NCBI RefSeq assembly: GCF_000698555.1
Contig: NZ_JFHE01000004.1
Location: forward strand, 1-64,000
DNA length: 64,000 bases
Direction: 5' to 3'
DNA from: Caballeronia grimmiae
Lineage (GTDB): Bacteria > Pseudomonadota > Gammaproteobacteria > Burkholderiales > Burkholderiaceae
The notes beneath the pieces were generated by a model. The model worked only from the letters and a program-made list of their open reading frames with translations. It was not told the origin of the DNA and made no database searches. The position numbers and the translations under genes are program-made. This document shows positions 38,764 to 48,176 of this stretch, in pieces (position 1 is the first letter of the stretch; each line of letters begins with the position of its first letter).

Positions 38764-39684
38764 ATGTCAATGGCCGACCGCGACGGCAAGATCTGGATGG
38801 ATGGCAAGCTCATCGACTGGCGAGACGCCAACATCCACGTTCTGACCCACACGCTGCACTACGGCATGGGCGTGTTCGAGGGCGTCCGCGCATACAAAAC
38901 CGCGAGCGGCACGGCCATCTTCCGCCTGCAGGAGCACACCAAGCGTCTGCTCAACTCGGCGAAGATCTTCCAGATGGACGTTCCGTTCGATCACGCCACG
39001 CTCGAAGCCGCGCAGCTCGAAGTCGTGCGCGAGAACAAGCTGGAATCGTGCTACATCCGCCCGATCATCTGGGTCGGCTCGGAGAAGCTCGGCGTGTCCG
39101 CGAAGGGCAACACCATCCATGTGGCGATCGCCGCGTGGCCGTGGGGCGCGTACCTCGGCGAAGACGGCCTGGCGAAAGGCATCCGCGTGAAGACGTCGTC
39201 GTTCACGCGCCATCACGTGAATGTGTCGATGGTCCGCGCGAAAGCGTCGGGCTGGTACGTGAACTCGATTCTCGCGAATCAGGAAGCCGTGACCGACGGC
39301 TACGACGAAGCCCTCCTGCTCGACGTCGACGGCTACGTGTCCGAAGGCTCCGGCGAGAACTTCTTCCTGGTGAACAACGGCAAGCTGTACACGCCGGACC
39401 TGTCGTCGTGCCTCGACGGCATCACGCGCGACACGGTGCTCACGCTGGCGCGCGACTTCGGCATTCCGGTGATCGAGAAACGCATCACGCGCGACGAGGT
39501 CTATACCTGCGACGAAGCGTTCTTCACCGGCACGGCCGCCGAAGTCACGCCGATCCGCGAGCTCGACAACCGCACCATCGGCTCGGGCAAGCGCGGTCCC
39601 ATCACGGAGAAGCTGCAAAGCGCATTCTTCGACGTGGTCGGCGGGAAGAACGAGAAGTACGCGAGCTGGCTGGCGAAAGTCTGA
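38764..39684 (+). CDS. ilvE: Branched-chain amino acid aminotransferase
   Basis: This 306-residue PLP enzyme of fold class IV performs the last step of Leu, Ile and Val synthesis. HTLHYGMGVFEGVRAY, the PLP lysine in RAKASGWYVNS, and EALLLDVDGYVSEGSGENFF are typical of bacterial group I BCATs. The start with upstream AGGAG is clear. It is followed by the small zinc-finger gene and waaF, an order common in this bacterial group. Confidence 0.95.
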   Translation: MSMADRDGKIWMDGKLIDWRDANIHVLTHTLHYGMGVFEGVRAYKTASGTAIFRLQEHTKRLLNSAKIFQMDVPFDHATLEAAQLEVVRENKLESCYIRPIIWVGSEKLGVSAKGNTIHVAIAAWPWGAYLGEDGLAKGIRVKTSSFTRHHVNVSMVRAKASGWYVNSILANQEAVTDGYDEALLLDVDGYVSEGSGENFFLVNNGKLYTPDLSSCLDGITRDTVLTLARDFGIPVIEKRITRDEVYTCDEAFFTGTAAEVTPIRELDNRTIGSGKRGPITEKLQSAFFDVVGGKNEKYASWLAKV

Positions 39685-39747
39685 TGCAGCGGCGGGCCGC
39701 GCGGCCCGCTTGCCGCGAGCAACGAACGACATTGAAAAGAGAGTGCA

Positions 39748-39942
39748 ATGAGCGACCTGAAGGAAATGCCGCTGGTGGAGTTGTCGGCGAAGGACATCCC
39801 CGCGTTCTGCCCGAATCCGAAGATGCAACGCTGGAGCACGCATCCGCGCGTGTTTCTGGACGTGTCGCACGGCGAGGCGCGCTGCCCGTATTGCGGCACG
39901 CGCTACAAGCTGAAGGACGGCGAAGTCATCAAGGGCCATTGA
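39748..39942 (+). CDS. Small zinc-finger protein (zf-CHCC / NDUFS6-like)
   Basis: A 64-residue protein. AFCPNP plus the C-terminal pair in RCPYCGTRYKL, with an intervening His, form a single CHCC zinc site as in the NDUFS6-like family. Members are small, soluble and of uncertain role in bacteria. A GC-rich hairpin (GCGGGCC / GGCCCGC, around 39693-39710) lies between ilvE and this gene. Another long stem without T tract follows at 39964-40001. Confidence 0.88.
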   Translation: MSDLKEMPLVELSAKDIPAFCPNPKMQRWSTHPRVFLDVSHGEARCPYCGTRYKLKDGEVIKGH

Positions 39943-40115
39943 CCAGCCGCTGACGTGCGTCGTCACGAGCGCGGTCCGTCCCGGCGGGCCGCGCGCTCGT
40001 GTCCGGATGCGCCGCCGGGCCGTGCGATGCCGGCCGCCCCACATACCAACAAGACTTGCGCGCCTCCCGCATCATCGCGGAGAGCCGCCACTATTTTGAG
40101 ATCGGATAACGAACG

Positions 40116-41189
40116 ATGCGCCGTGCGCTGGTTATAGCACCGAACTGGATCGGTGACGCATTGATGGCGCAGCCGCTCTTTACGCTTCTGAAGAAGCTGC
40201 ATCCGCGCATCGTGATCGATGCCGTCGCGCCCTCGTGGGTCGCGCCCGTGCTCGAGCGCATGCCGGAAATTCACGCCGTCTACGCCACCGACCTCGCCCA
40301 CGGCAAGCTGCAGCTGCTGCGCCGCTGGCAGCTCGCGAGCGATTTGCGCGATGTCGGTTACGACGCCGCCTACGTCCTGCCGAACTCGATGAAATCCGCG
40401 CTGCTGCCGTGGATGGCGGGCATCCGGCTGCGCATCGGCTACAAGGGCGAGAGCCGCTACGGGCTGCTGAACGTGCGCCACCCGAATCCGCCGAAGACCG
40501 ATCGGCCGCCGATGACCGTGCACTACGCCGCCCTCGCCTATGCGCCGGGCGCGAAGCTGCCGTTCGTCGACAAGTACGCGCAGCCCCGCGAAGCGCAGAC
40601 GGGCGACGCGCAGATCTTGCCCGTGCCGCGCCTGGAAGCGGACCCGAACGAAGCCGTGCGCGTCTCGGCGCGCTTCAATCTCGACACCCGCGCGCCGCTC
40701 GTCGTCTTCTGTCCCGGCGCGGAATATGGTCCCGCGAAACGCTGGCCGCCGGAGCATTTCGCGTCGCTGGCGCAGTTCGTCGCGCAGTCGTTCCCGTATG
40801 CGCGGATCGTCGCGCTGGGGTCGAACAAGGATTCGGCCGCCGCGCAGGCCATCGCGGAACGCGCGCAGAACGTGCGCAACCTGTGCGGGCAGACATCGCT
40901 CGGGGAAGCATGCGCGCTGATCGCGCGGGCGAGCGCGGTCGTCACCAACGACTCGGGGCTCATGCACGTCGCGGCGGCGCTCAAGCGGCCGCTCGTCGCG
41001 GTTTACGGCTCGACCGATCCGCGCCATACGCCGCCCTTGTCCGACCTCGCAAAGGTACAATGGCTGCATCTTGATTGCAGTCCATGCTTTGCCCGCGAGT
41101 GTCCGCTCGGCCATCTGAACTGCCTTCGCGAACTGTCCGCGGAACAGGTTTTCGCCGATTTGCGCGGCATGCTGCTCGCGCATCGTTGA
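40116..41189 (+). CDS. waaF: ADP-heptose:LPS heptosyltransferase II
   Basis: This 357-residue glycosyltransferase of family GT9 adds the second heptose to the LPS inner core on the cytosolic face of the inner membrane. RALVIAPNWIGDALMAQPLF at the N-terminus, the central FCPGAEYGPAKRWPPEHFA and the C-terminal VVTNDSGLMHVAAAL are signatures. The SPCFARECPLGHLNC segment has the WaaF-type cysteines. Length is normal. Confidence 0.95.
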   Translation: MRRALVIAPNWIGDALMAQPLFTLLKKLHPRIVIDAVAPSWVAPVLERMPEIHAVYATDLAHGKLQLLRRWQLASDLRDVGYDAAYVLPNSMKSALLPWMAGIRLRIGYKGESRYGLLNVRHPNPPKTDRPPMTVHYAALAYAPGAKLPFVDKYAQPREAQTGDAQILPVPRLEADPNEAVRVSARFNLDTRAPLVVFCPGAEYGPAKRWPPEHFASLAQFVAQSFPYARIVALGSNKDSAAAQAIAERAQNVRNLCGQTSLGEACALIARASAVVTNDSGLMHVAAALKRPLVAVYGSTDPRHTPPLSDLAKVQWLHLDCSPCFARECPLGHLNCLRELSAEQVFADLRGMLLAHR

Positions 41190-41319
41190 CGCGTCGCGCC
41201 GCCCTTTCGCGGGCACGGACACGCGATGTCCCCGAACGGGGACATGCCTTGAACCATGACCGATGCGGCGCGCCACCGTTCGATGGCGTCCCGCACCGAT
41301 ACCCAGAGACTCACGCGCC

Positions 41320-41763
41320 ATGCCACGTTTCGCCCGCCTGTTCGAAGCCGCCGCCGACACGCTCAACGCCTACTATCAGGCCGTCGCGGACAACAGCATC
41401 GATGCCGTGATGTCGCTGTGGATCGACGAGGAATTCGCCACCTGCATCTGCGCGGACGGCACGCATCTGCACGGCCTCGAAAACATACGCGCGGGCCTCG
41501 GCAAGCAGCTCGAAGCGCAGCCGGTCACGATCGAGCCGCTCGATATCCGCGTGTACGACAGCCTCGGCACCGTCGTGTATGCGATTGCGGAAGCGCATCA
41601 GCCCGCGGGCACCGCCTCGCCGCACATGATCTTCACGACCTACGTGATGGTCCACGAGCGCGGCGAATGGCGCATCGCGCACATCCATGCGAGCACGATG
41701 CCGATGGAAACCGCCGGCCAGTTCGCCGTGAAGCTGCGTCACGGGAAGGGATCGCTGCACTGA
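41320..41763 (+). CDS. SnoaL/NTF2-like domain protein
   Basis: A 147-residue protein with an alpha+beta cone fold: LNAYYQAVADNSIDAVMSLWIDEE (helical start), HLHGLENIRAGLGKQL, then three beta strands ending GEWRIAHIHASTM. The domain class (DUF4440/SnoaL-3) is used by many small enzymes and binding proteins; function unknown. Start MPRFARLFEA at 41320; the upstream in-frame Met is not supported. It precedes the hydrolase by 40 bp. Confidence 0.8.
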   Translation: MPRFARLFEAAADTLNAYYQAVADNSIDAVMSLWIDEEFATCICADGTHLHGLENIRAGLGKQLEAQPVTIEPLDIRVYDSLGTVVYAIAEAHQPAGTASPHMIFTTYVMVHERGEWRIAHIHASTMPMETAGQFAVKLRHGKGSLH

Positions 41764-41803
41764 AGCACGAAGTATCGAAGAAGGCGTTCGACGGGGGAGG
41801 ACC

Positions 41804-42865
41804 ATGAAGCGCGATCCGTTGTTGCAACACGATTCGTCGTTCGTGGATAGTGCTCCCGCCGTGGTTGCGAACGTCCTCGATCCTATTGAGGAATGGCTGT
41901 ACAGCGCGCCCCGCTGGCTGCCGACGGCGCATGCGCAGACCATCGTACCGGCGCTCTTCGGCCGCAAGCCCGCGGTCAGCTATCGGCGCGAGCGATGGGA
42001 CACGCCCGACGGCGATTTCATCGATCTCGACTGGCTCGCGCACACATCGCGCGACGTCGCGTCCACTGCCCCGCTCTTCGTGCTCTTTCACGGGCTCGAA
42101 GGCAGTTCCGATTCCCACTATGCCCGCTCGATGATGGCCGCCGCCGAAGCACGCGGCTGGCATGGCGTCGTGCCGCACTTCCGCAGTTGCAGCGGGCCGC
42201 TCAACCTGCTGCCGCGCTTCTATCACCTGGCGGACAGCGCCGAAGCCGACTGGATCCTGCGCCGCTTGCGCGAGCGGCACGCCGGACCGATCGTCGCGGC
42301 GGGCGTCTCGCTCGGCGGCAACGTGCTGTTGCGCTGGCTATGCGAGCGCGGCACGGATGCCTCGATCATCAGCGCGGCCGCCGCGATCTCCGCTCCGCTC
42401 GATGTCCACGCGGGCGGCCACGCGATCTCGCAAGGCTTCGGCATGGTCTACACGCGCAGTTTCCTGAAGTCGCTGAAGAAGAAGGCGCTCGCGAAACTGG
42501 CGCAGCATCCCGGCCTTTACGATCCCAACGCCGTGCTCGCCGCGCGCACGCTTCATGAATTCGACAATGTCGTCACCGCGCCGCTACACGGCTTTCGGGA
42601 CACCGATCACTACTGGTCGAGTGCGACGACGCGCGCGCATCTGAAGCACATCGAAGTGCCGGCGCTCGTGCTGAATGCGCGCAACGATCCGTTCCTGCCC
42701 GAGTCGGCGCTGCCGTCGCAGGCGGAAGTCTCGGCATGCGTGACGCTCGATCAGCCGAACCACGGCGGGCATGTCGGCTTCATGACAGGGCCGTTTCCCG
42801 GGCGTATCGACTGGCTCTCGCAGCGCGTGTTCGGATATCTCGAGCACTTCCTTTCTCGCGGATGA
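41804..42865 (+). CDS. YheT-family alpha/beta hydrolase
   Basis: A 353-residue hydrolase. The oxyanion motif LFHGLEGSSDSHYARSMM, the nucleophile elbow AAGVSLGGNVLLRWL and the catalytic His in PNHGGHVGF match the YheT/UPF0017 group (fatty acid ester hydrolase-like). The N-terminal WLPTAHAQTIVPALFGRKP is typical. The start is supported by GGAGG 6 bp upstream. Substrate not known. Confidence 0.9.
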   Translation: MKRDPLLQHDSSFVDSAPAVVANVLDPIEEWLYSAPRWLPTAHAQTIVPALFGRKPAVSYRRERWDTPDGDFIDLDWLAHTSRDVASTAPLFVLFHGLEGSSDSHYARSMMAAAEARGWHGVVPHFRSCSGPLNLLPRFYHLADSAEADWILRRLRERHAGPIVAAGVSLGGNVLLRWLCERGTDASIISAAAAISAPLDVHAGGHAISQGFGMVYTRSFLKSLKKKALAKLAQHPGLYDPNAVLAARTLHEFDNVVTAPLHGFRDTDHYWSSATTRAHLKHIEVPALVLNARNDPFLPESALPSQAEVSACVTLDQPNHGGHVGFMTGPFPGRIDWLSQRVFGYLEHFLSRG

Positions 42866-42868
42866 ATC

Positions 42869-43450
42869 ATGGATGAAATCGTCAAGCAGGCGCTCGCCAA
42901 GTGGCCCAACGTTCCGCACTGCACGGGCTGGCTCATGCTCGACAGACGCGGCCAGTGGCGCATGCGCGACGATGCGGCGCAGGCCGCCGGCGCGCTCGGC
43001 GACGTGATCCGGCATGAGGCGCTGATCGGCTTCATCAATCGCAATTACGAGCGCGACGCCGAGGGCCAGTGGTTCTTTCAGAACGGCCCGCAGCGCGTGT
43101 ATGTGGAGTTGGGTTATACGCCGTGGATCGTGCGGCTTTCGCTTGCGGATGACGCGCTTCGCCTGACCGATCAGACCGGCGCGCCGTTCGAGCCGGCGCA
43201 CGCATGGCTCGACGATGCAGGCGGCCTGCTCTTTTCCGACGGTGCATCGCCGGCGCGCATCGCCGCGCTGCACGATCACGATCTCGACTTGTTCGCGAGC
43301 CACGCATCCGTCGATGATGCCTCGCACGGCGGCGTGTTCCACTGGCGCGATGCCGTCGACTTGCCCTTGCAGCCGATCGCACGCGCGGACGTCGAGCGGC
43401 GCTTCGGCTTTATCGCGAGCCCGGCCGCGCGTGCGGCGTCGAAACCCTGA
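42869..43450 (+). CDS. Conserved hypothetical protein
   Basis: A 193-residue soluble protein with no signal peptide or membrane helix. The start follows the hydrolase stop by only 3 bp, so the two are probably co-translated. Visible features: a basic/aromatic N-terminus (ALAKWPNVPHCTGWLMLDRRGQWRMRD), FINRNYERDAEGQWFFQNGPQ and a central beta-rich part. I do not recognise a fold or function. Confidence 0.8.
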   Translation: MDEIVKQALAKWPNVPHCTGWLMLDRRGQWRMRDDAAQAAGALGDVIRHEALIGFINRNYERDAEGQWFFQNGPQRVYVELGYTPWIVRLSLADDALRLTDQTGAPFEPAHAWLDDAGGLLFSDGASPARIAALHDHDLDLFASHASVDDASHGGVFHWRDAVDLPLQPIARADVERRFGFIASPAARAASKP

Positions 43451-43454
43451 TGCG

Positions 43455-45557
43455 TCAGCTTTTCTGATCCTGATCGCGCTCTTCCTTGTAGCGCGTCTCG
43501 AAGTCGCGCAGGCGGGCGGAGATCGTGGATAGATCGTAGAAGCTCGCGTTTTTCACATCGCGTGCTTCCTTCAACTGGCGGATCGCGGAAGGCCAGGCGC
43601 CGTCGAGCGCGAACTTCTCGGCCATCGCTTCGTGCTGGCGCAACGGATCGTTGAGACCCGCGCTGGCCTGCGCGAGATACAGCCACCAATCGGCGCGGGC
43701 GGGCTCGGCCTGCGTCTGCCGGCGCGCGAGCGACTGCGCTTGCGCATAGCGATGTGCGCTGATCAACGCCTGCAGATGAATGTCGATGGCCGCGTGCGAG
43801 GTCGGCCAGCGCGTTTGCGCGATCTCCGCGAGTCGGATCGCGTCGTCATACCGGCCCGCGCGACGCGCGATATCGGCGGCGAGCACGTCGAGGCTTGGCG
43901 TGCTGCGGGCGGTTTGCCGCGACGTTTGCGCCGTGACGTGCACGGCCGGGAGCGTGGCGTTCCTGTCCGGCGATGCGGGCGCGTCGGCGGACAATGCAGG
44001 CGATGCGGGCGATGCACTCAGTGCACCGTGCGCGCTGCTGCTGAACAGCGCGCTGGGGAACGTCCCGGGTTGCGCGGTTCCGCCAATGGCCGACGCCGGG
44101 CGGTCGGCTTTTCCCGCGTCAAGGCTGAAAGCACGTGGCACAACGTCGCCCCGCGCAAAGTTCGCCGCCGTTGATGCTCGCGAACCGTCGATGCTCCCAG
44201 TCCGCGACGTTGCTCCGGCTACGCTTTTCGCCGTCAAGCGCTCGCGCTGCGGCGGGATCGCATCGCTGGCAGCGGCGCCCGCACTCGCCGGCGGCGCCGG
44301 TTCCCGGCGCGTTTCATTCGCCACGGCCGCCTCGCTCGCCTGCTCGCCCTCGAACAGCCGCCGCGCTTTCGCGAGCGCATCGTTGGCGGCGTCGTAATCG
44401 CTCGTCAGCGAACGCGCGAGCGCGATGCCATACCAGTTGGCCGCTGGATTGAACGCCGTCTGATCGTCGATTTCGTACTTCAGGCGGCTTGCGACTTCGC
44501 GATAGTCGCTTGCGTAGCTGACCTGCAGCACCCGGGCGCGGGCGCGCACGAACGCGTATTCCGGCGACTGACGCGGCTGGCGATACGGCACGCGGCGCGC
44601 ACGGTCCTCCATATCGGCGATGCGCTCGATCGTCAGCGGATGCGTGCGCGCGTAGGCCGGCACGCCGTTATCGGCCATCGCCGCTCGGTCGAGCCGGCCG
44701 AAGAACGCGGTCATCGCGTAGGGATCGTAGCCGGCTGCGGCGAGCATCTGGAAGCCGACGCGATCCGCTTCGTGCTCGGCGGCGCGTGAGAAGCGCAGTT
44801 GATTGTCGACGGCGAACGCCTGCCCGCCCATCGCGATGCCCATGCCGAGGTCGCCGCTGCGCGTCATCACTCCGGCGAGCAGGCCGGCGAGCATCGCGGC
44901 AAGCGCCGCATAGCTGCTTTTCTCCTGCGTGCCGAGCATGCGCGCAATGTGGCGCTGAAGCACGTGTCCCATTTCGTGCCCGACGACCGACGCCAGCTCG
45001 GACTCGGTCTGCGTCGCGGACACGAGCCCCGTGTTCACGCCGATGAAACCGCCGGGCATCGAGAACGCGTTGATCTGCGGATCGCGCACGGCGAACAGTT
45101 CGAAGTCGGGCCGATAGCCGCCGAGGTACTGCGTGGCTGCGGCGGCGGACAGTTTGGACGCGATCGAATCGAGGTAATCGCGCATCAGCCAGTCGTCGAG
45201 GTAGTCCGGATCGGAGCGCACTTCGCGCATCATCCGCTCGCCGACGCGGCGCTCGGCTTGCGGCGAAAGCGTGCCGCCGGAGCCGTCGCCGAGGTCCGGA
45301 AGTTGCACGGACGAAAGCGGCGCGCGCAGGCCGGCCATCGCGCCGGGCCGGTTGGCGAAGCGGCTTTCCGCGCCGCCATAGACGCCGAAGACGCCGTCCG
45401 CGACCTGCGGCTCGCCGGGTGCGCTCGTTTCCTCTCGCAGCTGCACGGCGCTCGCGCCGGCAGGCGCCGCCGCCTTCTGCGCGAGGGCGACGGACGGAAC
45501 GGCCTGACTCAGGCACAACGCGAGGATGAGCGCACGGCTCGGACGGTTCAGATGCAT
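43455..45557 (-). CDS. M48 metalloprotease, BepA-like, with TPR C-terminus
   Basis: A 700-residue periplasmic zinc protease/chaperone resembling BepA, which oversees LptD and outer-membrane assembly. The signal peptide spans residues 1-26. The zinc motif HEMGH is at 194-198 and the third ligand lies in EHEAD at 261-265. A TPR-like helical region follows. Between two TPR blocks (about residues 405-585) is a long Ala/Ser/Pro/Thr-rich stretch that BepA of other bacteria lacks. The C-terminus YDDAIRLAEIAQ... and WWLYLAQASAGL resume TPRs. The gene is convergent with its left neighbour. Confidence 0.88.
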   Translation of the reverse strand: MHLNRPSRALILALCLSQAVPSVALAQKAAAPAGASAVQLREETSAPGEPQVADGVFGVYGGAESRFANRPGAMAGLRAPLSSVQLPDLGDGSGGTLSPQAERRVGERMMREVRSDPDYLDDWLMRDYLDSIASKLSAAAATQYLGGYRPDFELFAVRDPQINAFSMPGGFIGVNTGLVSATQTESELASVVGHEMGHVLQRHIARMLGTQEKSSYAALAAMLAGLLAGVMTRSGDLGMGIAMGGQAFAVDNQLRFSRAAEHEADRVGFQMLAAAGYDPYAMTAFFGRLDRAAMADNGVPAYARTHPLTIERIADMEDRARRVPYRQPRQSPEYAFVRARARVLQVSYASDYREVASRLKYEIDDQTAFNPAANWYGIALARSLTSDYDAANDALAKARRLFEGEQASEAAVANETRREPAPPASAGAAASDAIPPQRERLTAKSVAGATSRTGSIDGSRASTAANFARGDVVPRAFSLDAGKADRPASAIGGTAQPGTFPSALFSSSAHGALSASPASPALSADAPASPDRNATLPAVHVTAQTSRQTARSTPSLDVLAADIARRAGRYDDAIRLAEIAQTRWPTSHAAIDIHLQALISAHRYAQAQSLARRQTQAEPARADWWLYLAQASAGLNDPLRQHEAMAEKFALDGAWPSAIRQLKEARDVKNASFYDLSTISARLRDFETRYKEERDQDQKS

Positions 45558-45682
45558 GACCGGCTGAATGACGGGAACACGCTTATCGTATCAAGTGCGC
45601 CATGACCGGCGAACCGCCGACTTCGGCGAAAAACGCACCGGATCACGCTGGTATGATAGGCGCCCGCTCAAAGGAGGACGCG

Positions 45683-46162
45683 ATGTCCGGACTCACACAT
45701 TTCGATGCCGCCGGCGAGGCGCACATGGTCGATGTCGGCGACAAGGGCGAGACGCGGCGCATTGCAGTGGCGCGCGGCTCGATCGCGATGCTTGACAACA
45801 CGCTCGCGCTGATCCGCGAAGGCCGCGCGAAAAAAGGCGACGTGCTCGGCGTGGCGCGCATCGCGGCGATCCAGGGCGCGAAGCGCACCGCCGATCTGAT
45901 TCCGCTGTGTCATCCGCTTGCGCTGACGCGCGTCGCAGTGGACTTTTCCATCGATGAGAACTTGCCCGGCGTTCACTGCGAAGTGCGGGTCGAGACCGTC
46001 GGACGCACGGGCGTGGAGATGGAAGCGCTCACCGCCGTGCAAGTCGGGCTGCTCACCATCTACGACATGTGCAAGGCGGTGGATCGAGGCATGACCATCA
46101 CCAATGTGAAGGTCATGGAGAAGCATGGCGGCAAGTCGGGGGATTGGGTGGCGAGCGCCTAG
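45683..46162 (+). CDS. moaC: Cyclic pyranopterin monophosphate synthase
   Basis: This 159-residue enzyme converts the MoaA product (3',8-cH2GTP) to cyclic pyranopterin monophosphate in molybdenum cofactor synthesis. [15 protein letters not shown] and [20 protein letters not shown] are diagnostic. AAGGAGG at 45671-45677 fixes the start at 45683; an upstream in-frame ATG is rejected. It lies alone, without other moa genes beside it. Confidence 0.95.
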   Translation: MSGLTHFDAAGEAHMVDVGDKGETRRIAVARGSIAMLDNTLALIREGRAKKGDVLGVARIAAIQGAKRTADLIPLCHPLALTRVAVDFSIDENLPGVHCEVRVETVGRTGVEMEALTAVQVGLLTIYDMCKAVDRGMTITNVKVMEKHGGKSGDWVASA

Positions 46163-46169
46163 CCCGCGC

Positions 46170-47993
46170 TCAGTCGTCCTCGTCTTCCTCCGGGTCCTGA
46201 ACCGTCCCCGCCGGCTTGCCATATAGCTTCACCAACTCCGCCTTGAACGGAGCGAGCGGCGCGCCGATCTCGTCAATCGACCGGTACACCGCCTCCAGTT
46301 GCGTCGGCCAGTCCTTGAGTTGCGTCGCGAAGATCTTGAGGCGCGCCATCGTATCGAGCGCTTCCTCGCGCTGACCGGCCAGCGCCTGCAGCACCGCGTA
46401 ACGCCGCAGCACCGTCTCCCCCGGCAGCAGCGCGAGCGCCTGCCGATGCGCGGCCAGCTTCGCTTCGATGTTCTGCGCGTTCATCGGCAGCAGCGTCGCG
46501 GCGCCGTATTGCCCCCACGCGCCGAACAGGAACGACGGATCGTCGCGATACTGCTCCGCCGGCCGCGAGCCGTAATAGAGCACTTCGGCGCGGTGATAAT
46601 CCTGCATCGTCGGGTACAGCGCGGCCAGGCCGCCCGCGACGAGCGTCACATATACGCCATACGACAGCGGACGCGCGACCAGCCGCAACGGCCGCGTTTC
46701 GAGCAGGCCGATGACGAGCATCGCCGGCATCAAAAAGAACATGTACTGCTGCGGGTACTCGACGAGCGCATGCATCATCAGCACGCCCAACAGCGAGAGC
46801 CCGAAAATACGCGCGGGCGTATGCGGCGCGCGCAGCACGCGGATCAGCCACAGCACGATGCCGGCGACCAGCACGCCCATGCCCAGCAGCCCCGTCTTCG
46901 CCAGCAAGTCGATGAAGATGTCGTGCGCATTGTTCGCGATCTCGACGCCGCCCAGTTCGCGCACGAGATCGAACTGATAACGGGGAAACTCGCCCCAGCC
47001 GACGCCCAGGAGCGGATGCGTCGTGAACATCGTCCAGCCGTACTTCCACAGCGCGAGGCGCGGCGCGATCTGGTTCGCGTCCTGCATGCGCTCCGCCGCC
47101 GATTGCGCCAGATCCAGTTGGAACCTCACGTTGGCCCAGCGCACGCCCGCGTTCACCACGAGGAACAGCACGCCAAGGGCGATCGGGATAATCCATGCGC
47201 GCATGTCGCGTCGATTGCGGCGTGCGGGCGCGTCGAGGTCTTCGGCTGCGGCCGAGCGACCCTGCGCGAACGCCATCCACAATCCCGCTACGACGATCAC
47301 CGCCGTCTGCAGCCACGGCCCGCGCGACACCGTCAGCGCAAGCCCGAACGAAAACACCGCTGACAGCGGAAGCCACACCGCGACCGGCATGCGCCGCGTC
47401 TGCACGAAGTAAAGCGCGCCGGCAAGCGCGAACGCGATGACGGTCGCGAGGTGATTCGCCTGCGCCATGTTGCCGAACATGCGCCGCTCGGTCATCACGT
47501 TGTACGCGACGATCAGAGGCGAGAACTTCACTTCGGCATGGAACATCTGCACGGTCTGGCAGAACACAGCGAACAGGCCGCCGACGATCAGCGCCGCCGC
47601 GCCGACCCGCAACGCCTTCTCCGACAGCCCCGCCCGCGCCAGCCCGAAGCCCGTATGCACCGCGACGAACGACGCCAGCAAATAGGCGCCGCCGAGCCAG
47701 TTCATCGAAGGCTGCGCGACAGGCAGCAGCACCGTCTGCGCGACGAGCACCAGGCCGAACAGCAGCGGCATCAGCGCCACGACCGGCGACGCAAACGGCA
47801 CGCGCGGCTCGGACACGGTCACGAGCACGGCGACCGCCGCGCCGAGCGCCAGATAAAGTGCGAGCGCGCTGTACTCGGCGTAGAAGGTTGGAATCGGATA
47901 CGTATGGCTGACGACGGCGAACGGAAACGTCAGCGCGGCACACAGAACGGCGAAGCAGAGATAGCGCGCGTACGAGGTGGTTTGGGAAGGCAT
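46170..47993 (-). CDS. PglL-type O-oligosaccharyltransferase / Wzy-C family membrane protein
   Basis: This 607-residue inner-membrane protein has about 12 TM helices and a large C-terminal periplasmic domain. Motifs typical of the O-antigen ligase/PglL group are present: MFGNMAQANHLATV, the Wzy_C loop VGWGEFPRYQ and NNAHDIFIDLLAKTG. In Neisseria and Burkholderia, PglL transfers lipid-linked glycans to pilins and other periplasmic proteins. A type IV pilin gene sits directly upstream on the same strand, which supports pilin glycosylation as the role. WaaL-like ligase is the main alternative. Confidence 0.85.
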   Translation of the reverse strand: MPSQTTSYARYLCFAVLCAALTFPFAVVSHTYPIPTFYAEYSALALYLALGAAVAVLVTVSEPRVPFASPVVALMPLLFGLVLVAQTVLLPVAQPSMNWLGGAYLLASFVAVHTGFGLARAGLSEKALRVGAAALIVGGLFAVFCQTVQMFHAEVKFSPLIVAYNVMTERRMFGNMAQANHLATVIAFALAGALYFVQTRRMPVAVWLPLSAVFSFGLALTVSRGPWLQTAVIVVAGLWMAFAQGRSAAAEDLDAPARRNRRDMRAWIIPIALGVLFLVVNAGVRWANVRFQLDLAQSAAERMQDANQIAPRLALWKYGWTMFTTHPLLGVGWGEFPRYQFDLVRELGGVEIANNAHDIFIDLLAKTGLLGMGVLVAGIVLWLIRVLRAPHTPARIFGLSLLGVLMMHALVEYPQQYMFFLMPAMLVIGLLETRPLRLVARPLSYGVYVTLVAGGLAALYPTMQDYHRAEVLYYGSRPAEQYRDDPSFLFGAWGQYGAATLLPMNAQNIEAKLAAHRQALALLPGETVLRRYAVLQALAGQREEALDTMARLKIFATQLKDWPTQLEAVYRSIDEIGAPLAPFKAELVKLYGKPAGTVQDPEEDEDD

Positions 47994-48176
47994 GAGGGGC
48001 TGGGAACGTCGGGAACCGGCGCACTATACAAAACTTTGCCGCCCCTGTGCGCCGCCTGCCCGGAAATGCCACGAAATCACCCGTTTTCGCGCGAACTCGC
48101 TGTGGAGCGCGGCGGTGAAATCTTCTACGCCGCCGCGCTCGCCGTTTTCGGCTCGCTCACTCGCTCACTCGCGTGC

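Noticed and set aside
39693..40001. GC-rich hairpins after ilvE and after the zinc-finger gene
   Set aside because: Strong stems but no T tracts; not called as terminators. They may only reflect base composition.
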